Part shown: positions 8,887-18,231 of the stretch, piece after piece
Numbering within the stretch: the first letter of the stretch is position 1
How the letters are laid out: every line of letters begins with the position of its first letter
From: Candidatus Binataceae bacterium
GTDB lineage: Bacteria; Desulfobacterota; Binatia; Binatales; Binataceae
DNA: 53,576 nucleotides
Direction of reading: 5' to 3'
Assembly (NCBI GenBank): GCA_035508495.1
Contig: DATJMX010000065.1
Location: 1 to 53,576 of the forward strand
The notes under the pieces: generated by a model
Databases searched by the model: none
Seen by the model: only the letters and a program-made list of their open reading frames with translations
What the model was told of the DNA's origin: nothing
Position numbers and translations under genes: made by a program

Positions 8887-9281
8887 CGCGCTCGAGTCCG
8901 CGCCGCAACCCTTCCGCCGTGCGGCGCTTTCGCGTCGCGAACGCCGATGACCTCGCGCCGGGACAGTCACTCAAGTTCATGCTGCCGATTCGCGGCGCCG
9001 ACGAGGAATGCTTCCTCATCAATTTCAATGGCGAGTTCCACGCCTACGTGAATCGATGCCGGCATGTGCCGATGGCGATGGACTGGGTCGACAACCAGTT
9101 TTTCACCGACGAGGGCAACTACCTGATGTGCCAGACGCACAACGCGTTCTACGAACCGGTCTCAGGTGAGTGCGTCGCCGGTCCGCCGAGCGCGTGCGGA
9201 AAGTTGCTCTATCGGGTGCCGTTGGAAGTCAAGGACGGCGTGATATACGCGCGTCCGAACGTCGAGGAATTCGAGGACTAG
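8853..9281 (+). CDS. Rieske [2Fe-2S] ferredoxin-like protein
   Basis: This small protein (142 residues from ATG 8853) contains a single Rieske cluster motif: C-R-H, a 25-30 residue spacer, then C-Q-T-H. The context 'Y-V-N-R-C-R-H-V-P-M' and 'G-x-C-x-A-G-P-P' is typical of Rieske ferredoxins that pass electrons to oxygenases or act in small redox chains. With ATG 8853 it overlaps the FAH gene by 34 bp in another frame. GTG 8919 would remove the overlap and still keep the whole domain, so the start is uncertain. No oxygenase alpha subunit lies beside it. Confidence 0.85.
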   Translation: MSDQHRHRAQLTRSSPRRNPSAVRRFRVANADDLAPGQSLKFMLPIRGADEECFLINFNGEFHAYVNRCRHVPMAMDWVDNQFFTDEGNYLMCQTHNAFYEPVSGECVAGPPSACGKLLYRVPLEVKDGVIYARPNVEEFED

Positions 9282-9285
9282 CTCT

Positions 9286-9308
9286 GCGCGGCGCGTGCCG
9301 CGCGATTT
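9286..9308. terminator. GC hairpin between convergent genes
   Basis: A perfect 7-bp GC stem (9286-9292 with 9297-9303) with loop GCGT lies in the 31-bp gap between the Rieske gene and the convergent small gene. The T-rich stretch after it is weak, so terminator activity is plausible but not certain. Confidence 0.4.
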
Positions 9309-9312
9309 GATC

Positions 9313-9564
9313 TTATTCGTACTCGTCGCCGAAATGCGCGCGAACGATCCGCGCCTTCAGATACTCGAGCGTGCCAAGGTCTTCGACGATGTCGCCGCCG
9401 GTGTCGTAAAAGAACAGCTCACCATTCTTGGTGCGCCCAACGGCTATGATCCATTCCAGGTCGTCGCGGTCTTCGAGCAGATAATTGATCGTCTGCGCCA
9501 CTCCGCGTCCCGGAATGATCGTAATCTTCGGCCGCGCGAGCTTTTCCTTTTCCTGCTTGGGCAT
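9313..9564 (-). CDS. Small conserved-looking protein of unknown function
   Basis: This 83-residue, highly charged protein has no family I recognise. It begins with a Lys-rich segment (M-P-K-Q-E-K-E-K-L-A-R-P-K), then I-T-I-I-P-G-R-G-V-A-Q-T-I-N-Y-L-L, and ends in acidic residues (H-F-G-D-E-Y-E). Alternating strand/helix pattern and no signal or membrane segment suggest a small cytoplasmic globular protein. It sits between convergent and co-directional genes with normal coding appearance and is probably real. Confidence 0.55.
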   Translation of the reverse strand: MPKQEKEKLARPKITIIPGRGVAQTINYLLEDRDDLEWIIAVGRTKNGELFFYDTGGDIVEDLGTLEYLKARIVRAHFGDEYE

Positions 9565-9638
9565 CGCCTTGATTAACCCTCTGGCGGGGGAAGGTCCGTA
9601 AACCGACCACTGCTCTTACATTAAGAACGCCCCGTGAT

Positions 9639-10889
9639 TTAAGTCAATAGTACCTGAGCCGCAACCTCAATGTGATGCGTGTTGGGAAAGAAATCATACG
9701 CGCGAACGCTGCCGATTTTGTAATCACTTTTCGTCAGCACGCGAAGATCGCGCGCCAACGTGCTCACGTCGCACGACACATATACGACCATGCGCGGCCG
9801 CATTCGAACAATTTGCTCCATCAACTCGGCCGCACCAGTTCGCGGTGGATCGAGGATCACTATATCAGGTTTGTAGCGCGCGCGGCGGAGGAACTCCGCG
9901 GTCTCCGACGCTTTCATCGCGATAAACTGGCTGTCGCGCAAGCCCAGACGCGATGCGTTGCGGGCGGCCGCCGCAATCGCCGGCGCGTCTGCATCGACGC
10001 CCGTCACCCGCGCGCCGCGCCGCGCCACCGGCAGACTGAAATTTCCCGCGCCGCAGAACAGATCGAGCACCGCAGCTCCTTCGAGCGGCGCCGCCATCGC
10101 GATCACCGCGGCAACGAGCTTCAAGTTCTGCGCCCGATTCACCTGGCTGAACAGGTCAGCATCAGCCTCGAGCCAGAGACCATCTTCGAGCTCGATCCTG
10201 GTCGTGGCGTCGCCGATCACGTCGCGCTTATCGCCGGAGCGCAGAACGATGCCCGCGATCCCGCGATCGTCGGCGAGAACCTTGCGCGCGCGCTGCAACT
10301 CCTCCGCGCCCGCCGGCTTCTTCAAATATCCCACCAGCACGTTGCGATCGCCCGCGCGCACGACTTCGATCTCGTCGAGCTTGCGCGCGAGCGTGCGCGC
10401 CAGATGCACCGGCATTTTCATCCCGGGCTCCGCCACCATGCACGATTCAATCTCGACCATCGCGTCCGAGCCTGACTCGCGAAAGCCGAGCGCTCCGTGC
10501 GCTGCGGCCTTGAGCCTGATCCGCGCGCGATAACCAAACTCCTCGGGCGCAGGCTCAATGAGATCACGCGGCTCGAGCTTGATGTCGAGGGCATGCCCGA
10601 GCGTGCTCGCAACCAGCTCGGCCTTGATGCGAACCTGCGCGGGATACGTCAGATGTTGCCAATCGCAGCCCCCGCATCGCGGAAGATACGGGCACGGCGC
10701 AACGCGACGATCCGGTCCTGGCGCAACGATCGCGCGAATCTTGCCCAGCGCACTTCCGCGCCGCTGCCCGGCGACCTCGACCTCCAGGCGATCGCCCGGC
10801 GCCGCATGCGGAACCATCACGGTTAGGCCGTCGAGATGGCCAACGCCATACGGTCCGAAACTCATCGCACTGATTTCGATCTCGGGCAT
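9639..10889 (-). CDS. rlmD: 23S rRNA (uracil-5-)-methyltransferase, RlmD/TrmA family
   Basis: The 416-residue protein has the RumA architecture. A TRAM domain covers residues ~1-60. A [4Fe-4S] cysteine set C-P-Y-L-P-R-C-G-G-C-D-W-Q-H follows at ~66-79, then a SAM fold with D-L-F-C-G-A-G-N-F-S-L-P, I-L-D-P-P-R-T-G-A and the catalytic Y-V-S-C-D-V-S-T-L-A-R-D-L. Members methylate C5 of a uridine in 23S rRNA (m5U1939 in E. coli) or tRNA. Three bacterial subgroups share these motifs, so RlmD rather than RlmC/TrmA is a probable call only. It is divergently transcribed from the GDH gene. Confidence 0.85.
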   Translation of the reverse strand: MPEIEISAMSFGPYGVGHLDGLTVMVPHAAPGDRLEVEVAGQRRGSALGKIRAIVAPGPDRRVAPCPYLPRCGGCDWQHLTYPAQVRIKAELVASTLGHALDIKLEPRDLIEPAPEEFGYRARIRLKAAAHGALGFRESGSDAMVEIESCMVAEPGMKMPVHLARTLARKLDEIEVVRAGDRNVLVGYLKKPAGAEELQRARKVLADDRGIAGIVLRSGDKRDVIGDATTRIELEDGLWLEADADLFSQVNRAQNLKLVAAVIAMAAPLEGAAVLDLFCGAGNFSLPVARRGARVTGVDADAPAIAAAARNASRLGLRDSQFIAMKASETAEFLRRARYKPDIVILDPPRTGAAELMEQIVRMRPRMVVYVSCDVSTLARDLRVLTKSDYKIGSVRAYDFFPNTHHIEVAAQVLLT

Positions 10890-10952
10890 CCCGCCAATTC
10901 TAACTGGTTAGGTCGGCTGATGCTGGCACTCCTACCCACCAATCGCGCGCAC

Positions 10953-10958
10953 TATAAT
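10953..10958 (+). promoter_or_regulatory. Candidate -10 box (TATAAT) for the GDH gene
   Basis: A perfect TATAAT stands 41 bp upstream of the GTG start of the large glutamate dehydrogenase, in the short gap to the divergent methyltransferase gene. The hexamer 17 bp upstream (TCCTAC) is a poor -35, so only the -10 is suggestive. Confidence 0.35.
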
Positions 10959-10998
10959 GTGACGCTGGCCCAGCGCCACCATCTCCAACCCGATCCTG

Positions 10999-13900
10999 GT
11001 GACTCAATTGGCGATTGAAACTGAAGCAGACCTTCGCAACCTCATCGAGAAAAACGGCGCCTCCGACGATTCGCGCCGCCTCGCGGAATTCGCCGAGCAG
11101 CTTTTCGCGCGCGAGACACCCGACACTCGCGATCGGATTTCGGCGGCCGACCGCCTGACGCTGGCGCGCTCCGCATACGAATTCTTCTCCCTGCGCACCG
11201 AGCCGATCGCGATTCGCGTGATGCCCGGGTCAAGTGGCGAAGACACCGTCGCGATCGAAACGATGATGGTCGATCGCTCGTTCATCATCGACAGCCTGCT
11301 CGAATACTTCCGCAGCCGCGGCATCGAAGTCCGCATGATGCTGCATCCGGTGTTCCACGTGACGCGCGACGCCGAGGGACGCATCGCAAGTTTCGAACAA
11401 ACGCACGCATCCGAGCACGCCGAATCCTTCACGCACGCCGAAATCGAGCTGCCATACTCAGCGAAGGCGGGCGAAGAAATTCGCCGCGACATGCTCGCGG
11501 TTCTGCGCGAGGTCCTTCAGGCGACCGACGATTTCTACGCGATGCGGTCGCAGGCGCTGCGCATCTGCGAGGAAACGGCGCCAATGCGCGAGCTGGTCGA
11601 GGTGCGCGACTTCCTCAGATGGCTGGTGCAAGGCGGCTTCGTCTTCCTCGGCTATCGCCGTTATCGCATCACCGGAGCGGGCGCGGCAGCGCGGTTCTCG
11701 GTCGAGCCGGGCACTGAGCTCGGCATCATGCGGGCGCACGATGAATCGCGTTTTCGCGAATCGGGTCTGCTCGACGAAATTGAACCCGCGCGGCGCGAGC
11801 TGTTCTTCGACGGTCCGCCGCTCGTCGTCGGCAAAACACTCGCCGAATCGCACGTGCATCGCCGCCGCCCGATGGACACGATCACGATTCGCCGCGGCGA
11901 TCGTTCCGGACGCGTCAATCACTTCGACAACTTCGTCGGGATGTTCACGTCGAAGGCATATGCGGAAGAGTCGGAACACATTCCGATCCTGCGCGCCAAG
12001 CTGCGCGAGCTGCTCGACGCCGAAGGGGCGCGCCCCGGCTCGCACGATTACAAGACGCTGGTCGCCGCCTTCAACAGTTTTCCGAAAGATGAATTGTTCC
12101 GCGCGCCGCTTGAAGAGCTGCGCGATCAGCTCCGCTTAGTGCTCGACGTTAAGAGCGAGGCCGCCGTGCGGGTTGCGACGATCGTCGATGAGCATCGCGG
12201 CCACGTTGTCGTACTGATCGTGATGCCGCGCGAGGCCTTCTCCGCCGAAGTGCGCCTGCGAATCCAGGAGATGCTCGCGAAACGGCTCGACGGTCCGCTG
12301 GTGTACTACTATCTCGCAATCGGCGACAGCTACACGGCGCGGCTCCATTTCGCATTCGCGGCGAAACCGCCGCGGCCCGCTCTTCTGCGCGAGCTCGACA
12401 ACGAGATCTCGCGGATGGCGCGGCGATGGGAAGATCGACTGCGCGATCAACTGATTAAAAACTACGGCGCGCCCCGCGGCCGCGAAGTCGCGATGCGGTG
12501 GGGCACCGCGTTCGACGCGGAATACAAGGCCGCGATCGGCACGACTCGCGCCGCTGCCGATATCGAGCAGATCGAGAAACTCGCGAGCGAAGGAAAATGG
12601 TTCAGCGTCGAGGCCAACGCACCAAGCTCGACCACTGAAGGCCTTTCCGAGCTGCGTATTATCGGATTGGGCGAGCCGCCGATGCTTTCCGATCTGATGC
12701 CGACGCTGCAGGATTTTTCGATCGAGGTCGTCGCCGAGCATTCTCACGAGTTGAAACCCGAGCTCGGCGGCGAGCACACGCGCGCCTATGTGCAGGCCTT
12801 CACGGTGCGCGGCCCCGAGCGTCAGCCCTTCGCTGCGATGCGCGGCGCGGCGCTCGTTGCCGATGCGATCGTCGCGGTGCGAACGGGACTTTCAAGCGAC
12901 GATCCGCTGAACGCGTTGACGCTGACCGCCGGTCTGAGCTGGCGCGAGGTCGCGCTCCTGCGCACCTATCTCGTCGTCGCCTTCCAGATGCGCCTGGCGC
13001 CGGCGCGACTCGGATTGCAGCGGCTGTTGCTCTCGAACCCTGAGCTGGCGCGGCTGGTTGTCGCGTTGTTCCAGGCCCGCCTCGATCCCACCGCGGATCG
13101 ATCGATCGACAAGGTCGCCGAGCTACGCAAAAGCTACCTCGAACTCGTCGGCAAAATCGAAAACATCGTCGATGACCGCACGGCGCGCGCGCTACTCTCG
13201 ATGGTCGAAGCGACCGTGCGCACCAACTTCTTCGCGCCGATGCCGGAGCCCGACCCCTACATCGCGCTCAAGTTCGACAGCGGCAAGATTCTCGGCCTGC
13301 CCGACACCGCGCCGCTCTACGAGATTCATGTGAACAGCCCGCGCATGGAGGGATGCCATCTGCGCGGCGGCCGCATCGCGCGCGGCGGAATTCGCTTCAG
13401 CGATCGCCACGACGACTACCGGACCGAAATTCTCGACCTCATGAAAACACAAACGGTCAAGAATTCGATCATCGTCCCGATGGGCTCGAAGGGCGGCTTC
13501 ATCGTGAAACGCACCGGCATGGCCGGCGCCGGAATCGAAGCCTACAAGACGCTGATGAACGCGATGCTCGATCTCACCGACAACCTTAGCGAGCAGGGCG
13601 TCGTTCATCCGGAACACGTGAAGGTGCTCGACGACGACGGCGCCTACCTCGTCGTCGCAGCCGACAAAGGCACCGCGACCTTTTCGGATATCGCCAACGG
13701 AATCGCGATGGCGCGCGGCTTCTGGCTGGGCGACGCGTTCGCGTCGGGCGGCGAGCACGGCTACGACCACAAAGAGCTTGGCATCACGGCGCGAGGCGCG
13801 TGGGAATCGGCGCGGCGGCATCTGCGCGAGATGGGCCGCGACATCGAGCGCGGTGCGCCCGTGACGATCGCGGGAATCGGCGACATGTCGGGCGACGTTT

Positions 13901-15759
13901 TCGGCAACGGGCTTTTGCGTTCACACAATGTCAAGCTCGTTGCCGCCTTCGACCATCGCCATATCTTCATCGATCCGGATCCCGATCCCGAGGCGAGCTT
14001 CAACGAGCGCAGGCGCCTCTACGATCTGCCGCGCTCGTCATGGGCCGACTACGATTCCAGGCTCATCAGCGCGGGTGGGGGCGTGTTCCGCCGCGGCCAG
14101 AAGCAGATCGAGCTGAGCGAGCGCGCTCGCGCCGTGCTCGGATGCGACGCCAGCGAGCTCGACGGCGAGTCGCTGATAAGTGCGATCCTGCGCGCACCCG
14201 TCGAGCTGCTCTACAACGGCGGCATCGGCACCTACGTACGCGCGGCGTCGGAGACCGACGCCGCGGTCGGCGACCATGCCAACGACGCCTGCCGCATCAC
14301 TGCATCGGAGCTGCGCGCCAAGGTTGTGGTCGAGGGCGGCAACCTCGGGTTCACGCAGCAGGCGCGCATCGAGTACGCGCTCGCGGGCGGACGGATCAAC
14401 ACCGATGCGATCGACAATTCGGCCGGCGTCGATATGTCGGACCACGAGGTAAATCTCAAGATTCTCTTGCAGCCGGCCGTCGCGCGCGGCGATCTGAAGC
14501 AAGACGATCGCAATGCGGCGCTCGCCTCATGCGGCGACGACGTGGCCGAGCGCGTCATCACCGACAATCGCGAGCAGGTGCTGTCGCTCAGCCTCGAGCA
14601 GGTGCGCAGCCGCACGGGAATATCGCTCTTCTACGATCTCATGAAGGCGATCGAGGAGCGCGGCCTGTTGCGCAATCACGACCCGGTCCTGCCGACGCGC
14701 GAGGCGCTCGACGAGCGTCGGCTTCAATATACCGGCCTCACGCGGCCCGAGCTCGCGATGGTCACGGCTTTCACCAAGATCGATCTCGTGCAGTCGCTCG
14801 AAACGACGCGGCTGGTCGATGACGCGTACCTGGTCGAACGCTTTCTGCGCCCGTATTTTCCCGTGACGATCGCAAACCGATTTGAGTCCGAGATTCCGGG
14901 CCATCGTCTGCGGCGCGAGCTGGTCGCGACCGAGATGGCCAATGAGCTCGTCGATTTGATGGGCTCGACGTTCGTGCACTCTCTGGTGCGAGAATACGGC
15001 GTAAGAGCGCCGCAGGCTGTGCGCGCGTGGCTGATAGCGGCCGATACGATCGGTATCAAAGACCGCGCGGCGGCTCTGAAAGCGGGCGCGGCCGCGATGT
15101 CCGCCGACGCCGAGCTCGAGGCGTTCCTCGCGCTGGAGCGGGCCTGCCGTGCCGCGACGGGCTGGGCGTTGGGCAATGTGGATTCCGCGACGCCAGTCGG
15201 CGACGCCCTCGCGCATTTCAAGCCACCCTTCGATGCGCTTCTCGAATCGTTCGAGGATTTCCTCGTTGGCAGCGAGCGCGCGCGCTTCGAGCTCGTCTAT
15301 CGCGAGCTGCGCAATACGGTAGCCGATGGCGAGCTGGCCCATGCCCTCGCGCGGCTCGCATTCGCCGATCATCTGCTGACGATTTTAGGAATCGCCTTCG
15401 AGCGCCAGGTCACCCCGGCGCGCGTGATGGAAGCGTATTTCGGACTTTCCAATCAGCTCGACTTCGCGACACTGGAGCAGGGGATCATGTCCGTCGCCAG
15501 CGACGACCGCTGGATTCAGCGCGCCATGCAGGAACTCGGCGCTGAGCTGCGCGCCTCACGCGTGACGTTGTGCGGCGCGGTGCTCGACATCGACGGCACG
15601 AATGTCGACGATGCGATCAAGCAATTGAAGGCGGCGCGCGAAGAACGATTGGCCGAGGTCGAACGATTGTTTGCGGAGCTCGCCGCCTTGCAGCCGCTCA
15701 CTCCCGCCGCGATGCACGTCACGGTACGGGCGCTTACACGGCTGGCGCGGGCTGAGTAG
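10999..15759 (+). CDS. gdhB: NAD-specific glutamate dehydrogenase, large (about 180 kDa) class
   Basis: At 1586 residues this matches the L_180 GDH class (about 1600), which oxidatively deaminates glutamate to 2-oxoglutarate with NAD. The N-terminal ~700 residues are the regulatory ACT-like region. The catalytic part (about 780-1230) shows R-G-G-I-R-F-S-D-R-H-D-D-Y-R-T-E, P-M-G-S-K-G-G-F with the catalytic lysine, and the NAD-binding G-I-G-D-M-S-G-D-V-F-G-N-G. A helical C-terminal region completes the protein. The start is GTG 10999. The 3' end overlaps the convergent membrane-protein gene by 26 bp. No obvious metabolic partner is adjacent. Confidence 0.95.
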   Translation: MTQLAIETEADLRNLIEKNGASDDSRRLAEFAEQLFARETPDTRDRISAADRLTLARSAYEFFSLRTEPIAIRVMPGSSGEDTVAIETMMVDRSFIIDSLLEYFRSRGIEVRMMLHPVFHVTRDAEGRIASFEQTHASEHAESFTHAEIELPYSAKAGEEIRRDMLAVLREVLQATDDFYAMRSQALRICEETAPMRELVEVRDFLRWLVQGGFVFLGYRRYRITGAGAAARFSVEPGTELGIMRAHDESRFRESGLLDEIEPARRELFFDGPPLVVGKTLAESHVHRRRPMDTITIRRGDRSGRVNHFDNFVGMFTSKAYAEESEHIPILRAKLRELLDAEGARPGSHDYKTLVAAFNSFPKDELFRAPLEELRDQLRLVLDVKSEAAVRVATIVDEHRGHVVVLIVMPREAFSAEVRLRIQEMLAKRLDGPLVYYYLAIGDSYTARLHFAFAAKPPRPALLRELDNEISRMARRWEDRLRDQLIKNYGAPRGREVAMRWGTAFDAEYKAAIGTTRAAADIEQIEKLASEGKWFSVEANAPSSTTEGLSELRIIGLGEPPMLSDLMPTLQDFSIEVVAEHSHELKPELGGEHTRAYVQAFTVRGPERQPFAAMRGAALVADAIVAVRTGLSSDDPLNALTLTAGLSWREVALLRTYLVVAFQMRLAPARLGLQRLLLSNPELARLVVALFQARLDPTADRSIDKVAELRKSYLELVGKIENIVDDRTARALLSMVEATVRTNFFAPMPEPDPYIALKFDSGKILGLPDTAPLYEIHVNSPRMEGCHLRGGRIARGGIRFSDRHDDYRTEILDLMKTQTVKNSIIVPMGSKGGFIVKRTGMAGAGIEAYKTLMNAMLDLTDNLSEQGVVHPEHVKVLDDDGAYLVVAADKGTATFSDIANGIAMARGFWLGDAFASGGEHGYDHKELGITARGAWESARRHLREMGRDIERGAPVTIAGIGDMSGDVFGNGLLRSHNVKLVAAFDHRHIFIDPDPDPEASFNERRRLYDLPRSSWADYDSRLISAGGGVFRRGQKQIELSERARAVLGCDASELDGESLISAILRAPVELLYNGGIGTYVRAASETDAAVGDHANDACRITASELRAKVVVEGGNLGFTQQARIEYALAGGRINTDAIDNSAGVDMSDHEVNLKILLQPAVARGDLKQDDRNAALASCGDDVAERVITDNREQVLSLSLEQVRSRTGISLFYDLMKAIEERGLLRNHDPVLPTREALDERRLQYTGLTRPELAMVTAFTKIDLVQSLETTRLVDDAYLVERFLRPYFPVTIANRFESEIPGHRLRRELVATEMANELVDLMGSTFVHSLVREYGVRAPQAVRAWLIAADTIGIKDRAAALKAGAAAMSADAELEAFLALERACRAATGWALGNVDSATPVGDALAHFKPPFDALLESFEDFLVGSERARFELVYRELRNTVADGELAHALARLAFADHLLTILGIAFERQVTPARVMEAYFGLSNQLDFATLEQGIMSVASDDRWIQRAMQELGAELRASRVTLCGAVLDIDGTNVDDAIKQLKAAREERLAEVERLFAELAALQPLTPAAMHVTVRALTRLARAE

Positions 15760-16711
15760 CAACGTTGCCGTCGCTCAGCGGCGCGGTGGCCTGAAGCTCG
15801 GCCCCTTCCGGAACGAGATCCTGGTAGAGCCTGAGGCCCGCGGCGGTGAAGAACGCTGAGGTGCCGAAGGCGATCACCACACCGAGCAGATAGAAAACAA
15901 CAATCGCGCCGGAAATCGAACCCGTCAGCGCAAGCCCGATCGGAAAGAAGAGCTTGGCCGCCACGTCCGGCACGGTCCAGGCGAAGGAAAAATATCCCCA
16001 CCACACGATGAGAAATACCGTTATCCGCAGCGATACCTGGAAGAACCGCTTGCGCAGCAAGTCGCGGCTGAAGAGCAGTGCATGGAAGCTGCGGCGCGCG
16101 CCGAAGATCAATGCGTACTGCGCGAAGTAGAGCCACATGTAGCTGAGCGCAACCCCCGCCGCCATCGCGATAAAAAACAGGTAGACAATAATCGCGCCGA
16201 AACCCGAAGCGTAAAAGTGAATCAGCCCGACCATCCAGAAGACAAAGATCGGGGTAAGCCGCAAAAGAGAGACCCACAGAAACGCCGGCGCCATCTCGGT
16301 CGAGCGCTTGAGTATCGCGACCGCCTCGCCCATGTCGGTGGCTTCGCGTTGTCCTGCGCGCATTCTCATCAGCGTGCACAAAGTGACGAGAATCGTTACC
16401 TCCAGGATGACAAGGCTCACCAGGTAGAGCGTCTCGATGAGCCACGGGGGATACTTGTCAGGCTTCTGATCTTTCTCGGGCGCGTAAGGTTCCTGCACCG
16501 GCCGCGCGTGATTGTAAATGACGCTCTGCCCGCCCGAGGGAGCGTTCTGCAGCACGCGTTCCTGGAAGTTGATCGCATCGGGGAGCAGGCACAGCGCCGA
16601 GGCGAGGATCAGCGGCGCCAGCACGATCGCCAGCACTTTCCAACTGCTGCGCAGATCGGTCACCGAATTCGCCAGGTAGATGAAGCTGCTCTTCAGACGC
16701 TGCTGAGCCAT
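15734..16711 (-). CDS. Multi-pass membrane protein of unknown function
   Basis: From ATG 16711 (M-A-Q-Q-R-L-K-S-S-F) this is a 325-residue protein with about six hydrophobic segments: around residues 25-45, 95-120, 150-175, 175-205, 235-255 and 265-300. A longer frame open upstream is rejected because it is not hydrophobic and overlaps the divergent small gene. A soluble loop of about 50 residues rich in Pro/Lys/Asp lies after the first segment. I do not recognise the family. The layout resembles glycerophosphoryl diester phosphodiesterase-type membrane domains or DUF-class integral membrane proteins, without any visible catalytic motif. Confidence 0.75.
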   Translation of the reverse strand: MAQQRLKSSFIYLANSVTDLRSSWKVLAIVLAPLILASALCLLPDAINFQERVLQNAPSGGQSVIYNHARPVQEPYAPEKDQKPDKYPPWLIETLYLVSLVILEVTILVTLCTLMRMRAGQREATDMGEAVAILKRSTEMAPAFLWVSLLRLTPIFVFWMVGLIHFYASGFGAIIVYLFFIAMAAGVALSYMWLYFAQYALIFGARRSFHALLFSRDLLRKRFFQVSLRITVFLIVWWGYFSFAWTVPDVAAKLFFPIGLALTGSISGAIVVFYLLGVVIAFGTSAFFTAAGLRLYQDLVPEGAELQATAPLSDGNVATQPAPAV

Positions 16712-16789
16712 CGGGTACAAGAGGTTGGCATCACGTTGACCCGGAGACAAGTCCGGCCACTGCCCGGTTCCGCCAATCGTGCCTGATGC

Positions 16790-16795
16790 TATAAT
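16790..16795 (+). promoter_or_regulatory. Candidate -10 box (TATAAT) for the 16830 gene
   Basis: A perfect TATAAT lies 35 bp upstream of ATG 16830, with a weak TTCCGC at 16768-16773 (16-bp spacer). It would start the plus-strand run small protein - nagA - MaoC - binding protein. Confidence 0.4.
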
Positions 16796-16829
16796 CGTGC
16801 GCAGCGACATCCGCTCTGACGAGGTAGTC

Positions 16830-17081
16830 ATGGCTGACGACGACCGCGCAGCGAAAATCGAGCTCGAAAATAAACTCATGCGTCGCCTGCGCTTCCTGGT
16901 CGAGCTAACCTTCGCCACCATTGCACAAGACAACGACCTGACCCTCGAGCAGGCCTGGGAGCACGTCATCGCGCTCAAGGGTGCGGCGGTCGCGATGTTC
17001 CCCGGCAAGGAAGAAACCTTCGACCTCCTATATCTGCCGCGTTTTTCGCGCCTCCTCGCGGAACGTTGGGGCGCGAACTAG
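16830..17081 (+). CDS. Small helical protein of unknown function
   Basis: The 83-residue protein (M-A-D-D-D-R-A-A-K-I-E-L-E-N-K-L) is charged, mostly helical and has no signal or transmembrane segment. I do not recognise a family. A motif-like stretch, D-L-T-L-E-Q-A-W-E-H-V, and the ending F-S-R-L-L-A-E-R-W-G, look conserved in style. ATG 16830 is preceded by GAGG. The gene ends 15 bp before nagA on the same strand, so co-transcription is likely. Confidence 0.6.
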   Translation: MADDDRAAKIELENKLMRRLRFLVELTFATIAQDNDLTLEQAWEHVIALKGAAVAMFPGKEETFDLLYLPRFSRLLAERWGAN

Positions 17082-17096
17082 CGCGCGTCGAGCTGA

Positions 17097-18197
17097 ATGC
17101 TAGAGCTGAGCGGCCTCCTTGCGCGTCCCGACGGCTCGCTCGTGCAGGGCCGGGTCTCGTTCAATGAGCGAATAGATTCGGTCGTAAGCGGCGGCGCGGG
17201 CGGCGACTTCATCCTGCCCGGCTTCATCGAGCTGCAGGTCAACGGCTCGCACGGTATCGACGTGATGACGGCGACGGCCGAGACGCTCGGCGCGCTTGCG
17301 CGTCATCTCGGGCGCGAAGGCACAACCGCGTGTCTGCCGACGGCGGTCACCTCGCCGATCGATCGCATCGAGAAGGTTCATTCCGCGATCACCGACGCGA
17401 TCGAGCAGACGCCGCAAAACGACGCGGCTTCGATCCTCGGCATGCATCTCGAGGGACCATTCATTTCGCCCAAGCGCCTCGGCGCGCATCCTCACCTCAA
17501 TCTGGAACCTCATGGCGATGCGTTCGAGCGAACGCTTACGATGCGCGCGCTCAAGCTGATCACGCTCGCACCCGAGCTGGAGGGCGCCCTCGATGCGATT
17601 CGCGCGCTCACCGCGCAAGGCGTTGTCGTTTCGATGGGACATACCGACGCGACGCTCGATGAGGCCAACGCGGCGATCGCAGCCGGCGCGCGGATGTTCA
17701 CGCACCTGTTCAACGCGATGCGCCCGCTCAATCATCGCGATCCCGGCGTGATCGCAGCGGCGCTCGCACCGTCGCCGGCATATGCGGCGATCATTCCCGA
17801 CGGCGTGCACGTGCATCCGGAGATGATCCGACTCGCGATCAGATCGCGCGGAGCCGCGGGAATTATTCTCACAACCGACAAAATCGTTTTCGCAGGCCTC
17901 GACACGGCGCAAAGCGAAACGATCGGCCGCGCAAGGATCGAAGGCGGCGCGGCGCGTCTTGCCGACGGCACGCTCGCGGGTGCGATTATCTCGATGCTCG
18001 ACGGCGTGCGGCTCATAGTCGAGCGATGCGGCGTGAGTGTCGGTGAGGCGGCAATGATGGCATCGACGAATCCGGCGCGGGTCGTCGGCGCCGGCGATCG
18101 CGGCCGAATCGAAGCGGGCGCGCGCGCGGATTTGCTAGTACTAGGTCCGCAGCTAGACTTGAAAGCAGTTTTTATCGCGGGCCGCGAGCTCAAATGA
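17097..18197 (+). CDS. nagA: N-acetylglucosamine-6-phosphate deacetylase
   Basis: This 366-residue amidohydrolase removes acetate from GlcNAc-6-phosphate in amino-sugar recycling. Diagnostic segments are P-G-F-I-E-L-Q-V-N-G, the metal-ligand H-L-E-G-P-F-I-S-P, 'V-S-M-G-H-T-D-A-T', 'F-T-H-L-F-N-A-M-R-P-L-N-H-R', I-P-D-G-V-H-V-H-P and the catalytic-Asp region I-L-T-T-D-K. The last has Lys where the textbook enzyme has T-D-A, but keeps the Asp. Length is normal (E. coli 382). No nagB, nagE or nagC is adjacent, so the gene probably serves cell-wall recycling rather than a GlcNAc uptake operon. Confidence 0.92.
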   Translation: MLELSGLLARPDGSLVQGRVSFNERIDSVVSGGAGGDFILPGFIELQVNGSHGIDVMTATAETLGALARHLGREGTTACLPTAVTSPIDRIEKVHSAITDAIEQTPQNDAASILGMHLEGPFISPKRLGAHPHLNLEPHGDAFERTLTMRALKLITLAPELEGALDAIRALTAQGVVVSMGHTDATLDEANAAIAAGARMFTHLFNAMRPLNHRDPGVIAAALAPSPAYAAIIPDGVHVHPEMIRLAIRSRGAAGIILTTDKIVFAGLDTAQSETIGRARIEGGAARLADGTLAGAIISMLDGVRLIVERCGVSVGEAAMMASTNPARVVGAGDRGRIEAGARADLLVLGPQLDLKAVFIAGRELK

Positions 18198-18231
18198 ATC
18201 GCGCCCGACTCGACTTCATCTGGAGCAGGCG

